DNA of 64,000 nt from Rubrobacter xylanophilus (GTDB taxonomy: Bacteria > Actinomycetota > Rubrobacteria > Rubrobacterales > Rubrobacteraceae): contig NZ_AP019791.1 in the NCBI RefSeq assembly GCF_007164525.1, positions 2,839,501 to 2,903,500 on the forward strand, in the 5' to 3' direction. This document shows positions 17,802-26,893 of this stretch, one piece after another. Numbering within the stretch: position 1 is the stretch's first letter; every line of letters begins with the position of its first letter. Below the pieces are notes generated by a model. The model saw only the letters and a list, made by a program, of their open reading frames with translations, was not told where the DNA came from and ran no database searches. The position numbers and the translations under genes are program-made.

Positions 17802-18521
17802 TCAGGCCCCGAGCCTTTCGGCCAGCTCGACGAAGTCCTCCGCCACCACGTCGAAAGGCCCCTCCGCGGGCTGGGTTGGGCCTCCGGGGCCGAACTCCAG
17901 CGGGCGCGGCACGAAGGCCGTCCGGAGGCCCGCCCGCCGGGCGCCGTGCAGGTCGTCGGGGTGGGCCGCGACCATCATCGCCTGCCCGGGACGCAGCGAG
18001 AAGAGCCTCGGGAGCAGCAGGTAGGTGGCGGGGTCCGGCTTGTAGCGCCGGACCCACTCGGCCGAGAGGATCAGATCCCACGGCAGGCCCGCCCGACGGG
18101 CCATGTCGGTGAGCAGCGCCACGTTGCCGTTGGAGAGCGGGGCCACTATGTAGCGGCGCCTGAGGCGCCGCAGGCCCTCCACGACGTCCGGCCAGGGGTC
18201 GAGCCGGTGCCAGGCGCACACCAGGAACTCCTTCTCCTCTTCGGAGAGCTCTGAGATCCCGAACCTCCGGAGCAGCGCCTCCAGGGAGGCCCGGTGCAGG
18301 CCGTCCAGGTTGGTCCAGGGGATCTCACCCCGCATCACCCGGTCCATGGAGGGCCGGTACTCGGCTCGCCAGGCGTCGGCGAAGGCGGCCCAGTCCACCC
18401 CCCGGAGGTCTTCCCCCTTGCGGCGCTCCAGCTCCTCTCCGGCTCGGGTGACGCCGCTCCTCCAGTCCACGGTGGTGCCGAACACGTCGAAGAGCAGGGC
18501 CTTCACCTCCGCCGGTGCCAC
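17802..18521 (-). CDS. Haloacid dehalogenase, type II-like
   Basis: 239 aa. It is a HAD-fold hydrolase with nucleophile Asp12 in LLFDVFGT, the SNGN loop (Ser/Asn), Lys in RRYKPDP and the AAHPDDLHGA motif, which together mark the L-2-haloacid dehalogenase branch. These convert 2-haloacids to 2-hydroxyacids by inversion; many genomic members act on other substrates. The GTG at 18521 was chosen because GGAGG precedes it and the fold starts at once. The longer frame overlaps the promoter of the divergent YbaB gene. Confidence 0.88.
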   Translation of the reverse strand: MAPAEVKALLFDVFGTTVDWRSGVTRAGEELERRKGEDLRGVDWAAFADAWRAEYRPSMDRVMRGEIPWTNLDGLHRASLEALLRRFGISELSEEEKEFLVCAWHRLDPWPDVVEGLRRLRRRYIVAPLSNGNVALLTDMARRAGLPWDLILSAEWVRRYKPDPATYLLLPRLFSLRPGQAMMVAAHPDDLHGARRAGLRTAFVPRPLEFGPGGPTQPAEGPFDVVAEDFVELAERLGA

Positions 18522-18611
18522 GCGCGCCTCCTCCCGTCCTCTCCACCGGGTCCGCCGGACGACATCATATAGAATAACCCTGCTGGTGCAGACGGATCCC
18601 GAGGAGAGGCC

Positions 18612-18944
18612 TTGGCAGGACGCAGGAACATCAACAAGATGATGAAGCAGGTCCAGCAGATGCAGCAGGAGATGCAGCGGGCCCAGGAGGAGCTGGCGCG
18701 CGAGACCGTCACCGCCTCCGCCGGCGGCGGGGCCGTGAAGGTGACCATGACCGGCGGGCTCGAGCTCACCTCCATCGAGATAGACCCGGACGTGCTGGAT
18801 CCCGAGGACGTGGAGATGCTGCAAGACATGGTGCAGGCCGCCGTCAACGAGGCCATAAACAGCGCCCAGGAGCTGGCCTCCAGGAAGCTCGGCGGGGTCA
18901 CCGGCGGGCTCGGGGACCTCGGGCTCAACCTTCCCGGCCTCTAG
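18612..18944 (+). CDS. YbaB/EbfC nucleoid-associated protein
   Basis: 110 aa. The N-terminal coiled coil (NINKMMKQVQQMQQEM) and the GGGAVKVTMTGGLELTSIEID core are diagnostic. It is a dimeric DNA-binding protein of the nucleoid, almost always encoded next to recR as here. TTG start at 18612 behind GAGGAGAGG. Confidence 0.96.
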   Translation: MAGRRNINKMMKQVQQMQQEMQRAQEELARETVTASAGGGAVKVTMTGGLELTSIEIDPDVLDPEDVEMLQDMVQAAVNEAINSAQELASRKLGGVTGGLGDLGLNLPGL

Positions 18945-18955
18945 AGAGAGGAGCC

Positions 18956-19555
18956 TTGGCGACCTACGCGCGCCCCGTAGAACGCCTCATATCCGAGCTC
19001 TCCCGGCTCCCCTCCATCGGGCCTCGCAGCGCTCAGCGGATAGCCTTCCACATCATCCGCAGCAGGAAGGAGGAGGCGCTGGCGCTGGCCGAGGCGCTGC
19101 GGGAGGTGAAGGAGCGCATACGTCCCTGCCGGCGCTGCTTCAACCTCGCCGAAGGGGAGGAGTGCGACATCTGCCGGGACCCGCGGCGGGACCGGGGTGT
19201 GATCTGCGTGGTGGAGGACCCCTACGACATCGGCCCCATCGAGCGCACCGGAGAGTACCGGGGGCTCTACCACGTGCTCGGGGGGGCGCTCTCGCCGCTC
19301 GACGGGGTGGAGCCGGAGGACCTGCACATCGCCGAGCTGGTGGAGCGCGTCAGGAACGAGGGAACCCGGGAGCTGATCCTGGCCACCAACCCGAACACCA
19401 CCGGGGAGGCCACCGCGATGTTCATCGCGCAGGAGGTGCGGGAGCTCCCGGTGCGGGTGACGGCGCTGGCGAGCGGGCTGCCGGTGGGGGGCGACCTGGA
19501 GTACGCCGACGAGGTGACCCTGGGCCGGGCCTTCGCCGGACGGCGTGAGCTCTAG
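18956..19555 (+). CDS. recR: Recombination protein RecR
   Basis: 199 aa, full length. A helix-hairpin-helix region with LPSIGPRSAQRIAFHI is followed by a four-Cys zinc finger (CRRCFNLAEGEECDIC), a Toprim domain (VICVVEDPYDI) and the C-terminal Walker-like loop LPVGGDLEYAD. RecR acts with RecF and RecO to load RecA at gaps. TTG start 11 bases after ybaB, in the classic ybaB-recR pair. Its last 11 bases overlap the helicase gene. Confidence 0.98.
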   Translation: MATYARPVERLISELSRLPSIGPRSAQRIAFHIIRSRKEEALALAEALREVKERIRPCRRCFNLAEGEECDICRDPRRDRGVICVVEDPYDIGPIERTGEYRGLYHVLGGALSPLDGVEPEDLHIAELVERVRNEGTRELILATNPNTTGEATAMFIAQEVRELPVRVTALASGLPVGGDLEYADEVTLGRAFAGRREL

Positions 19556-21821
19556 GGCCGCTCTTCCGCTCGCGGGGATCCATCCCCGCGAGCTCGGTCG
19601 GGTGGTGGCGAGCCTGAGGCCCCGCCCCGCGAGCCTCGTCGAGCTCCCCCCCGACCTCCACCCCGCCCTGCGCGAGGCCCTCCAGCGGGGCGGGATGGGC
19701 CGCCTGTACTCCCACCAGCGGGAGTCCTACGAGCGGCTGCGCTCCGGGGAGAACGTGGTCGTCTCCACCGCCACCGCCAGCGGGAAGTCCCTCTGCTACA
19801 AGCTCTTCGCCTTCCAGACGGCCCTGGAGGACCCTCGCAGCCGGGCGCTGTTTCTCTACCCCACCAAGGCGCTCGCCCAGGACCAGCTCGGCAAGATCCG
19901 GGCCTTCGGACTCCGCGGCGTGCGCCCGGCCACCTACGACGGCGACACCCCCCAGTCCCTGCGGGCGGACGTCCGCCGGCGGGCAAACGTCGTCCTGACC
20001 AACCCGGACATGCTCAGCGTGGGCATCCTACCCAACCACGACGCCTGGGGCCCCTTTCTGCGGGGGCTCGGGGTTGTGGCGGTGGACGAGGCCCACGTGC
20101 TGCGCGGGGTCTTCGGGTCGCACGTGGCGGCGGTGCTGCGGCGGCTGCGGCGGGTGGCCCGGCTGCACGGCGGCGATCCCCGCTTCGTCCTCACCAGCGC
20201 CACCATCGCCAACCCTCAGGAGCTCGCCGAGACCCTCACCGGGCTGCCCTTCTCCCCGGTGGATCGGGACGGCGCCCCCTCCGGGGAGCGGCGGGTGATC
20301 TTCCGCAACCCGCCGCTGCTGGACCGGGAGCGCGGCGAGCGGCGGAGCCTGCTGACCGAGGGGGCGCTGGTGTTCGCCGCGCTCGTCGCGCGGGGCGTGA
20401 GGACCATAGCCTTCGCCCGCACCCGCCGGGCGGCCGAGCTCATCTACCGCTACGCCGCCGACCGGCTCGGTCCCGAGGGGGCGCGCAGGATCTCGCCCTA
20501 CCGCGCCGGGTACACCCCGGGGGAGCGCCGGGAGATAGAGGGCCGCCTGTTCCGCGGTGAGCTGCTCGGGGTGGTCTCCACCAACGCGCTGGAGCTGGGG
20601 GTGGACGTGGGGTCGCTGGACGCCGCGGTCTGCTGCGGGTACCCGGGGAGCGTGGCCTCCGTCTGGCAGCAGTGGGGGAGGGCCGGACGCGGGGAGAACC
20701 CCTCACTCGCCGTCTACATCCCCGGCCGGGACGCGCTGGACCAGTTCCTCTACGAGAACCCGCAGCGGATCCTGGGACGCCGGGTGGAGGCGGCCCGTCT
20801 GACGCTGGAGAACCCCTACATCCTGGCCCCGCACCTGCTCGCGGCCGCCCACGAGGCGCCGCTGGAGCCCGGGGACGAGGAGTTCTTCGGCCCGGGGTAC
20901 GGCCGGGTGGCTGGGGAGCTTGAGGATGCCGGTGCGCTCCTGCGGAGCGGAGGTCGACTGGTGTACGCCGGCGGGGACAGTCCGGCCCGCCGGATCTCGC
21001 TGCGCTCCGCCTCCTCGGAGACGGTCGTCATCGCCGACGGCGAGGGAGAGCTGGTGGGGACCGCCGAGGCCGCCCGCGCCCCCTCCGAGCTCCACCCGGG
21101 GGCGGTGTATCTGCACCGCGGGGCGGCCTACGAGGTGGAGCGTCTGGACCTCGCCGCCCACCGGGCGCTGGTGCGCCGGGTGCCGGACCGCTTCTACACC
21201 CGGCCGCGGGTCGAGACGGACGTGGAGATCCTGGAGGAGCTGGAGGTGCGGCCGCTTCCGGGCGGGGCGGCCCTCCACCGGGGCCGGGTGCGGGCCACCG
21301 ACGCCGTCACCCACTACAAGAAGGTGAGGGTCGCCGACGACCGGGATGTGGGGGTGTTTCCGCTGGATCTGCCGGAGGTCTCGCTCGAGACGCAGGCGTT
21401 CTGGATCACGCTGCCCCCTCCCCCGCCGGAGGCCCGGCCGAGCTTCGAGGTCTTCGGCGGCGCCCTGCACGCCGCCGAGCACGCCCTTATCGGGCTTCTG
21501 CCACTCTTCGCCATGTGCGACCGGGCGGACATCGGCGGACTCTCCACTCCCGTCCACCGCCAGACGGGCCGACCCACGATCTTCGTCTACGACGGCTATC
21601 CCGGCGGCGTGGGGATCTCCCACCGGGGCTTCGAGGCCTTCTTTTCCCTGGCCCGCGACGCCCTGGGCGCCATCGTGCGCTGCCCCTGCGAGAAGGGGTG
21701 TCCGGCCTGCGTCCAGTCCCCCAAGTGCGGCAACTGGAACGAACCGCTGAACAAGGAGGGGGCCGTGCGGCTGTTGCGCTTCGTGCTCGGGCAGGTGGAC
21801 CGGCACCCGGCCCTCCCGTGA
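19545..21821 (+). CDS. MrfA/YprA-type DEAD/DEAH helicase with DUF1998 zinc domain
   Basis: 758 aa. Superfamily 2 helicase core: Walker A TATASGKSL, Walker B DEAHVLRG, motif III TSATI, and motif VI QQWGRAGRG in the second RecA fold. The C-terminal DUF1998/MZB region ends in the four-cysteine cluster C-x-C-x3-C-x2-C (CPCEKGCPAC). This matches Bacillus MrfA and yeast Hrq1, which unwind DNA in repair of cross-links and bulky adducts. Overlap with recR supports co-expression in a repair operon. No adjacent mrfB exonuclease gene was seen. Confidence 0.93.
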   Translation: MSSRAALPLAGIHPRELGRVVASLRPRPASLVELPPDLHPALREALQRGGMGRLYSHQRESYERLRSGENVVVSTATASGKSLCYKLFAFQTALEDPRSRALFLYPTKALAQDQLGKIRAFGLRGVRPATYDGDTPQSLRADVRRRANVVLTNPDMLSVGILPNHDAWGPFLRGLGVVAVDEAHVLRGVFGSHVAAVLRRLRRVARLHGGDPRFVLTSATIANPQELAETLTGLPFSPVDRDGAPSGERRVIFRNPPLLDRERGERRSLLTEGALVFAALVARGVRTIAFARTRRAAELIYRYAADRLGPEGARRISPYRAGYTPGERREIEGRLFRGELLGVVSTNALELGVDVGSLDAAVCCGYPGSVASVWQQWGRAGRGENPSLAVYIPGRDALDQFLYENPQRILGRRVEAARLTLENPYILAPHLLAAAHEAPLEPGDEEFFGPGYGRVAGELEDAGALLRSGGRLVYAGGDSPARRISLRSASSETVVIADGEGELVGTAEAARAPSELHPGAVYLHRGAAYEVERLDLAAHRALVRRVPDRFYTRPRVETDVEILEELEVRPLPGGAALHRGRVRATDAVTHYKKVRVADDRDVGVFPLDLPEVSLETQAFWITLPPPPPEARPSFEVFGGALHAAEHALIGLLPLFAMCDRADIGGLSTPVHRQTGRPTIFVYDGYPGGVGISHRGFEAFFSLARDALGAIVRCPCEKGCPACVQSPKCGNWNEPLNKEGAVRLLRFVLGQVDRHPALP

Positions 21822-22282
21822 GCGGCGCTCCCTACATCTCGGTCGTCGGCTCGGGGCGGGCCTCCGGCGAGCTCTACGCTCTCGCCCGCGAGGTCGGGCG
21901 GCTGGTGGCCGGTCGCGGAGGGGTAGTGGTGTGCGGGGGGCTCGGCGGGGTGATGGAGGCCGCGGCCCGCGGTGCGGCGGAGGTGGGCGGTACGGCCATC
22001 GGGCTGCTGCCGGACGAGGACCGGCGGCGGGCGAACCCGTACCTCTCGTACTCGATTCCCACGGGCATGGGGCAGGCGCGTAACCTGGCGGTCGTGTGTT
22101 CGGGGGACGCGGTGGTGGCCGTGGGCGGCGAGTACGGCACGCTCTCCGAGATAGGGCTCGCTCGCAAGGTGGGGCGTCCGGTGGTGGTGCTGCGGGGCTG
22201 GGAGCTCGGCCCCCACGTCGCCGTGGCCGCCACCCCGGAGGAGGCGGTGGAGCGGGCGTTCGGTATGATCGGGGCGTTGTAG
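21818..22282 (+). CDS. TIGR00725/LOG-like nucleotide-binding Rossmann protein
   Basis: 154 aa. It opens with YISVVGSG and carries VVVCGGLGGVMEAAARGA, GMGQARNLAVV and VVAVGGEYGTLSEI. This is the fold of the lysine-decarboxylase-like/LOG group, in the short TIGR00725 branch. LOG proteins hydrolyse cytokinin-type nucleotides; the role of the short branch is not known. The GTG start overlaps the helicase stop (GTGA). Confidence 0.85.
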   Translation: MSGAPYISVVGSGRASGELYALAREVGRLVAGRGGVVVCGGLGGVMEAAARGAAEVGGTAIGLLPDEDRRRANPYLSYSIPTGMGQARNLAVVCSGDAVVAVGGEYGTLSEIGLARKVGRPVVVLRGWELGPHVAVAATPEEAVERAFGMIGAL

Positions 22283-22302
22283 GAGAGAGCTTGGGAGGTT
22301 CG

Positions 22303-23004
22303 ATGACCGAGGGAGACGGCAGGGTCGCGCTGGTGAGCGGTGGGAACCGGGGGATCGGGCTGGAGATCTGCCGCCAGCTCGCCGGGAAGGGGATCACCGT
22401 CGTTTTGGGCTCCCGGGACGAAAGCCAGGGGCGGGAGGCGGCGGAGAGAATCGCCGGGAGGGTCTTCGCCCACCAGCTCGACGTCGCCGACGAGGAGAGC
22501 GTGCGCCGGGTGGCCTCTTACGTGGAGGGACAGTTCGGGCGGCTGGACATACTGGTGAACAACGCCGGGGTGGCCAACGACGACGGCCAGCGCGGGGTGG
22601 ACGCCGACCTGGAGAAGGTCCGGGAGGCGCTGGAGGTGAACCTGCTCGGTGCCTGGCGGCTGTGCAGGGCCTTCATCCCCCTCATGGAGCGCAACGGTTA
22701 CGGCCGGATCGTCAACGTCTCCAGCGGCCTGGGCTCCATAAGCGAGATGGGTGGCGGCTCCCCGGCCTACCGGGTCTCCAAGGCCGGGTTGAACGCCCTC
22801 ACGCGCATCCTGGCCGCCGAGTTGCGTGGGACGGGCATCCTGGTCAACGCGGTGTGCCCCGGCTGGGTCCAGACGGACATGGGCAGCCCGGGGGCGCCGC
22901 GGCCCGTGGAAGAGGGGGCGGACACCCCGGTCTGGGCGGCGACGCTCCCCAAGGGGGGGCCGACCGGCGGCTTTTTCCGGGACCGGCGCCCGATCCCCTG
23001 GTAG
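22303..23004 (+). CDS. Short-chain dehydrogenase/reductase
   Basis: 233 aa. The NAD(P) motif GGNRGIG, NNAG, the catalytic Ser in NVSSGLG and the YxxxK pair (YRVSK) are present. It ends PRPVEEGADTPVWAATLPKGGPTGGFF, a tail typical of carbonyl reductase-like SDRs. Likely an NADPH carbonyl reductase; substrate unknown. The ATG at 22303 follows GGGAGG. Confidence 0.92.
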   Translation: MTEGDGRVALVSGGNRGIGLEICRQLAGKGITVVLGSRDESQGREAAERIAGRVFAHQLDVADEESVRRVASYVEGQFGRLDILVNNAGVANDDGQRGVDADLEKVREALEVNLLGAWRLCRAFIPLMERNGYGRIVNVSSGLGSISEMGGGSPAYRVSKAGLNALTRILAAELRGTGILVNAVCPGWVQTDMGSPGAPRPVEEGADTPVWAATLPKGGPTGGFFRDRRPIPW

Positions 23005-23073
23005 GGACAACATCCCCCGCCGGACGGGTTAGAATCTGCTGCATGGTCCGCTGCGAACCCGAACGGACGGCCG

Positions 23074-23691
23074 GTGCCTGACCTCGCCGGCTGGGCCTCC
23101 GAGGTGATCCGGTCTCTCGGCTACGCCGGGGTGATCCTGGTCATGATCGCCGAGAACCTCTTCCCGCCCATCCCCTCGGAGGTGGTCCTGCCCTTCGTGG
23201 GCTTCATGGTTTCGCGGGGGCATCTGGCCTTCGTGCCCGCGCTGGCGGCCGCCACGCTGGGCTCGCTCGTGGGCGCGTACGCGCTCTACGCCCTCGGCCG
23301 CTGGGGTGGCCGGCCCCTCGTCCTGCGCTACAGCTGGCTGCTGCGGGTGAGCAAGGAGGATCTGGACCGGGCGGACGGCTGGTTCGACCGCTACGGCGGC
23401 TGGATCGTCTTCTTCGGTCGTATGGTCCCCACCGTTAGGAGCATCGTCTCCATCCCGGCCGGCCTCTCGGAGATGCCGCTGGGGCGCTTCACCCTGCTGA
23501 CCGTCGCCGGGTCGGCGATCTGGAACACCGCCCTGATCTCGGCGGGTCTGTTCTTCGGGGAGAACTGGCGGCGGGCCGTCGGGTACGCGGAGTCGGCCTC
23601 GCCGGCGCTGCTGGGCGCGGCGGTGGTGGCCGCCCTCGCCGCTTGGTGGCTGCTGCGGCGCCGGACCCGGCGCAGGAGGGAGGCCGGATGA
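23074..23691 (+). CDS. DedA-family membrane protein
   Basis: 205 aa with about five hydrophobic segments. The DedA/VTT hallmarks are ENLFPPIPSEVVLP near the N-terminus and FFGRMVPTVRSIVSIPAGLSEM in the middle. DedA proteins act as lipid (undecaprenyl phosphate or phospholipid) flippases that depend on the membrane potential. GTG start at 23074. It overlaps the following hydrolase by ATGA. Confidence 0.92.
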   Translation: MPDLAGWASEVIRSLGYAGVILVMIAENLFPPIPSEVVLPFVGFMVSRGHLAFVPALAAATLGSLVGAYALYALGRWGGRPLVLRYSWLLRVSKEDLDRADGWFDRYGGWIVFFGRMVPTVRSIVSIPAGLSEMPLGRFTLLTVAGSAIWNTALISAGLFFGENWRRAVGYAESASPALLGAAVVAALAAWWLLRRRTRRRREAG

Positions 23692-24557
23692 TCGGCTGGC
23701 GCGAGGAGCGGGTCCCGGGTGAGGTGGAGATCTCGGTCTGGCGCCTCGGGAGCGGCCCCGACCCCCTCGTCTGCCTGCACGGGATCACCGCCCAGCACCG
23801 GGCCTTTAACTTCCTGGCCCGGGAGATGTCCGGACGCCGGTCGCTCGTGGGGATGGACCTGCGCGGGCGGGGGGACTCGGAGAAGCCCCCCGCGGGCTAC
23901 GGCCTCGAGGCCCACGCCCGGGACGTGGTACGGGTGCTCGACCACCTCGGGCTCCAGGAGGCCACCATCGCCGGCCACTCTATGGGCGCCTTCGTCGGGC
24001 TGGAGACCGCCCGCCGCCACCCGGAGCGCGTCCGCGCCCTGATCCTGCTCGACGGCGGCTGGCCCCGCTCCGGAGAACCCTCCGACGAGCTGGACGAGGG
24101 GCTGGGGCGGGCCTTCTCCCGGCTGGAGAGAACTTTCGGGAACCTCGAGGACTACCTGGACTTCTGGTTCCCCGGCCGGAACCTCTCGCCCGAAGACCTG
24201 CCGCCGGAGCTCGCGGACTACTACCGCTACGACCTCGAAGAGGCGGACGGAGGGCTCCGTCCCAAAGCCTCCCTCGCCGCCGCCCGCGAGGATGCCCGCT
24301 ACCTGGCCTCCCGGGGACCCACGGTACGCGAGCTCGAGGAGGTGCGCCGCCCGGTGGCCCTCGTCCGGGCCGCGGAGGGCTTCTTCCCGGGGAGCGAGCC
24401 GCTCATCCCGGATGAGGTCCGGGACGCCATGGCCGGGGCGCTGGACGTCCGGCACGAGATCCTGGCGGAGGACGCCAACCATTACACCCTCCTGCTCGAC
24501 CCCCGCCACGTGCGGCGCTGGGCTGGGCTCGTCGCCGACGAGGGGTGGGCGCGGTAG
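23688..24557 (+). CDS. Alpha/beta-fold hydrolase
   Basis: 289 aa. HGIT oxyanion motif at ~26, nucleophile Ser in AGHSMGA (~103), and catalytic His in DANHYTLL near the end. The short lid region suggests an esterase or haloalkane-type hydrolase; substrate unknown. The ATG at 23688 overlaps the DedA stop and has an AGGAGGGAGG region upstream. Confidence 0.92.
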   Translation: MIGWREERVPGEVEISVWRLGSGPDPLVCLHGITAQHRAFNFLAREMSGRRSLVGMDLRGRGDSEKPPAGYGLEAHARDVVRVLDHLGLQEATIAGHSMGAFVGLETARRHPERVRALILLDGGWPRSGEPSDELDEGLGRAFSRLERTFGNLEDYLDFWFPGRNLSPEDLPPELADYYRYDLEEADGGLRPKASLAAAREDARYLASRGPTVRELEEVRRPVALVRAAEGFFPGSEPLIPDEVRDAMAGALDVRHEILAEDANHYTLLLDPRHVRRWAGLVADEGWAR

Positions 24558-25333
24558 TGCTCCGCCTGCTGTTCATCGGGGACGTGGTGGGGGAGCGGGC
24601 GGTCGAGGCCGTCGCGGGGCTCCTGCCCGGCCTCCGGGAGGAGCTCCGGCTGGACGGCGTGGTCGTGAACGGGGAGAACGCCGCCGGCGGGGCCGGGATA
24701 ACCCCGGAGCTCGCGGAGAGGCTGCTCTCGGCGGCGGACTTCATCACCCTGGGGGACCACGCCTTCGACCGGGAGGAGGCCGCCCCCTACCTGGAGCAGG
24801 AGGGGCGCATCATCCGGCCCGCGAACCTGCCGGAGGGGCTTCCGGGGCAGGGGTGGGGCTCCTTCGAGGCGGGCGGGGCGCGCGTCGGGGTGGTATGCGT
24901 GCAGGGGCGGCTCTTCATGCGGGAGGTGTGCTCGCCCTTCGAGGCCGCCGACCGGGCGCTCGAGGGGTTGCGGGGGGCGGACGTCGTCCTCTTCGACCTG
25001 CACGCCGAGGCGACCAGCGAGAAGCAGGCACTGGGCTGGCACCTCGACGGGCGCGCCGCGGCCGCCCTCGGCACCCACACCCACGTCCCCACCGCCGACC
25101 TGCGGCTGCTGCCGGGCGGCACGGCCTACGTCTCCGACGTGGGGATGGCGGGCTCGCCCGACGGGATCATCGGGATGGACCGGGAGGGGTTCATGGAGGT
25201 CTTCTTCCGGCGGCGCCGGGCCCCGGTGCACCCGGCCGCCGGCCCGGTGCGGGTGGACGCGGTGCTGGTGGAGGCCGACCCGGAGAGCGGCGGGGCCGCG
25301 GGAGCCGAGAGGATCTTCCGGGAGGTCCCCTGA
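24557..25333 (+). CDS. YmdB-like metallophosphoesterase (TIGR00282 family)
   Basis: 258 aa from GTG 24557, whose G is shared with the stop of the hydrolase gene (TAGTG). Metal-binding motifs FIGDVVG, NGENAAGG and GTHTHVPTAD follow the family. YmdB proteins hydrolyse 2',3'-cyclic nucleotides and affect RNA turnover. One oddity is GDHAFD where relatives have GNHTWD, changing the conserved Asn to Asp. An upstream GTG at 24545 is an alternative start. Confidence 0.87.
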   Translation: MLRLLFIGDVVGERAVEAVAGLLPGLREELRLDGVVVNGENAAGGAGITPELAERLLSAADFITLGDHAFDREEAAPYLEQEGRIIRPANLPEGLPGQGWGSFEAGGARVGVVCVQGRLFMREVCSPFEAADRALEGLRGADVVLFDLHAEATSEKQALGWHLDGRAAAALGTHTHVPTADLRLLPGGTAYVSDVGMAGSPDGIIGMDREGFMEVFFRRRRAPVHPAAGPVRVDAVLVEADPESGGAAGAERIFREVP

Positions 25334-25337
25334 AGGC

Positions 25338-26567
25338 CTACCGGCGGGTCTCCCGGAGGAGCAGGGCGAGCGGGCCCACCGAGGCCAGCTCCAGCGCAAC
25401 GGAGAAGGCGGCGGCGTAGCCGGGCTCGGCCTCGTACAGAGCCCCCATCGCCGAGCTCCCGGCGAACCAGCAGAGGCCGTAGACGGCGTTGAAGAGGCCG
25501 TAGGCCGTCCCGCGCACGGCGGCCGGGACCATACCGCCCACCGCGGCCCGCATGATGGTCTCCTGTACCCCCATCACCGCGCCCCACAGCAGCACCCCGC
25601 CCAGGGCCGCCGCCGCGCTGCCGGAGAACGCCAGGGGCGCCACGGGCAGGGTGAGCAGGGGCACCGAGGCCAGCACCGTGAGCCCCAGCCGGTCGAAGAG
25701 CCGCCCCGAAAGGAGCGCGACCAGCGCGTCCACCCCCATGGCGGCGGCGAAGGCGAGGGGGATGCCGGCGCCCGGGAGCAACCCGGTGGTCTCGAGGTGG
25801 TAGGAGACGAGCTGGAAGCTGGCGAAGCCCCCCACCCCGAAGACGACGAACGCCATGTACAGCCAGAAGGCGCGCGGCAGCCCTCCCTCCTGCTCCCGTC
25901 CCTCCCGCCCCGCCTCCAGCCGCCCGGGGTCGGGGTAGAGGCGGCGGGAGAGGGCGAGCGTCGCGAGGGAGAGGGCGGCCGGGACCGCCAGGATGGCGAA
26001 GCCCGTCCGGTAGCCGCCCGCCAGGTACAGCACCGCCGCGACGGCCAGCGGCCCGGCGACCGCCCCCAGCTGGTCGAGCGCCTCGTGCAGCCCGAAGGCC
26101 CACCCGCGGCCCATCCGGGATCCCGCGTGGGAGAGCATCGCGTCGCGGGCGGGGCCCCGGATCGCCCGGCCCGAGCGCTCGGCGACCATGAGCGCGGAGG
26201 CGAGCTGCCAGCTCCCGACGAGCGCGAGCAGCGGGACGGCGGCGAGGTTCAGGACGTAGCCGAAGATGGTGATCGCCCAGAACCTCCCGGTTCGGTCGCC
26301 CAGGTAGCCGGAGACGGCCCGGAGGGCGTATCCCGCGAACTCCCCGAGCCCCGCGACGAAGCCGGTCGCCGCGGCCCCCGCTCCCAGGGAGGCGAGGAAG
26401 GGGCCGGTGATGCTCCGGGCCCCCTCGTAGGTGGCGTCGGCCAGGAGGTCGACCACGCCGAGCAGCACCACGAAGCGCAAGGCGGCGCGGTTTCGACTGC
26501 TTTCTCTTCCGGGCGTGCCTCTCACCCCCTCCGGAAGAATTCTCCTCTCGCAGGCCGCGCGCCTCAA
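25338..26567 (-). CDS. MFS transporter at the end of the fluoride operon
   Basis: 409 aa, about 12 hydrophobic helices. The signature loop between helices 2 and 3 reads GYLGDRTGRFWA. The TTG start at 26567 forms a TTGA overlap with the stop of the upstream DUF190 gene, the same coupling as the rest of the operon. That suggests the gene is co-transcribed from the fluoride riboswitch. No Shine-Dalgarno is seen, so it would depend on coupling. The substrate is unknown; a fluoride or proton-linked role is only a guess from position. Confidence 0.82.
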   Translation of the reverse strand: MRRAACERRILPEGVRGTPGRESSRNRAALRFVVLLGVVDLLADATYEGARSITGPFLASLGAGAAATGFVAGLGEFAGYALRAVSGYLGDRTGRFWAITIFGYVLNLAAVPLLALVGSWQLASALMVAERSGRAIRGPARDAMLSHAGSRMGRGWAFGLHEALDQLGAVAGPLAVAAVLYLAGGYRTGFAILAVPAALSLATLALSRRLYPDPGRLEAGREGREQEGGLPRAFWLYMAFVVFGVGGFASFQLVSYHLETTGLLPGAGIPLAFAAAMGVDALVALLSGRLFDRLGLTVLASVPLLTLPVAPLAFSGSAAAALGGVLLWGAVMGVQETIMRAAVGGMVPAAVRGTAYGLFNAVYGLCWFAGSSAMGALYEAEPGYAAAFSVALELASVGPLALLLRETRR

Positions 26568-26893
26568 GCCCCGTCTGGTGGGAGGAGCGCGACCTCCGAG
26601 AGGGTGATGAGCCCACGGGGGAGCGCGGCGCGCACCCGGGGGAGGGCGGCCTCCACCCGCGCGCGCTCCCCGGTGGCCTCGACCACCACCGGCAGGTCGG
26701 GGTGAAAGCGCAGCGGCCGGGCGGAGAGCAGCCCCGAGGAGCGGTCGAAGCCGAGGATGCCCCGGTGTATGGAGACGTCTACGACCCTCGCCTCCCGGAA
26801 GGCCTCCGCGATGACCTCGTAGGCGGGACGGTCCCCCGCACGCGCGGAGTCGCGGAGGTAGACCCTGGCCCGCACCGCGGACCCCGCGTTCAC
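26564..26893 (-). CDS. DUF190 protein (second copy)
   Basis: 109 aa with a ferredoxin-like PII-type fold: VRARVYLRDSARAGDRPAYEVIAEAF at the start, then VDVSIHRGILGFDRSSG and LPVVVEATG. DUF190 genes usually accompany crcB and are thought to tune the channel, but the activity is unproven. The RGRPLYE-type loop of the first copy reads AGDRPAYE here, so the two copies have diverged. GTG start within a GTGA overlap. Confidence 0.88.
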   Translation of the reverse strand: MNAGSAVRARVYLRDSARAGDRPAYEVIAEAFREARVVDVSIHRGILGFDRSSGLLSARPLRFHPDLPVVVEATGERARVEAALPRVRAALPRGLITLSEVALLPPDGA

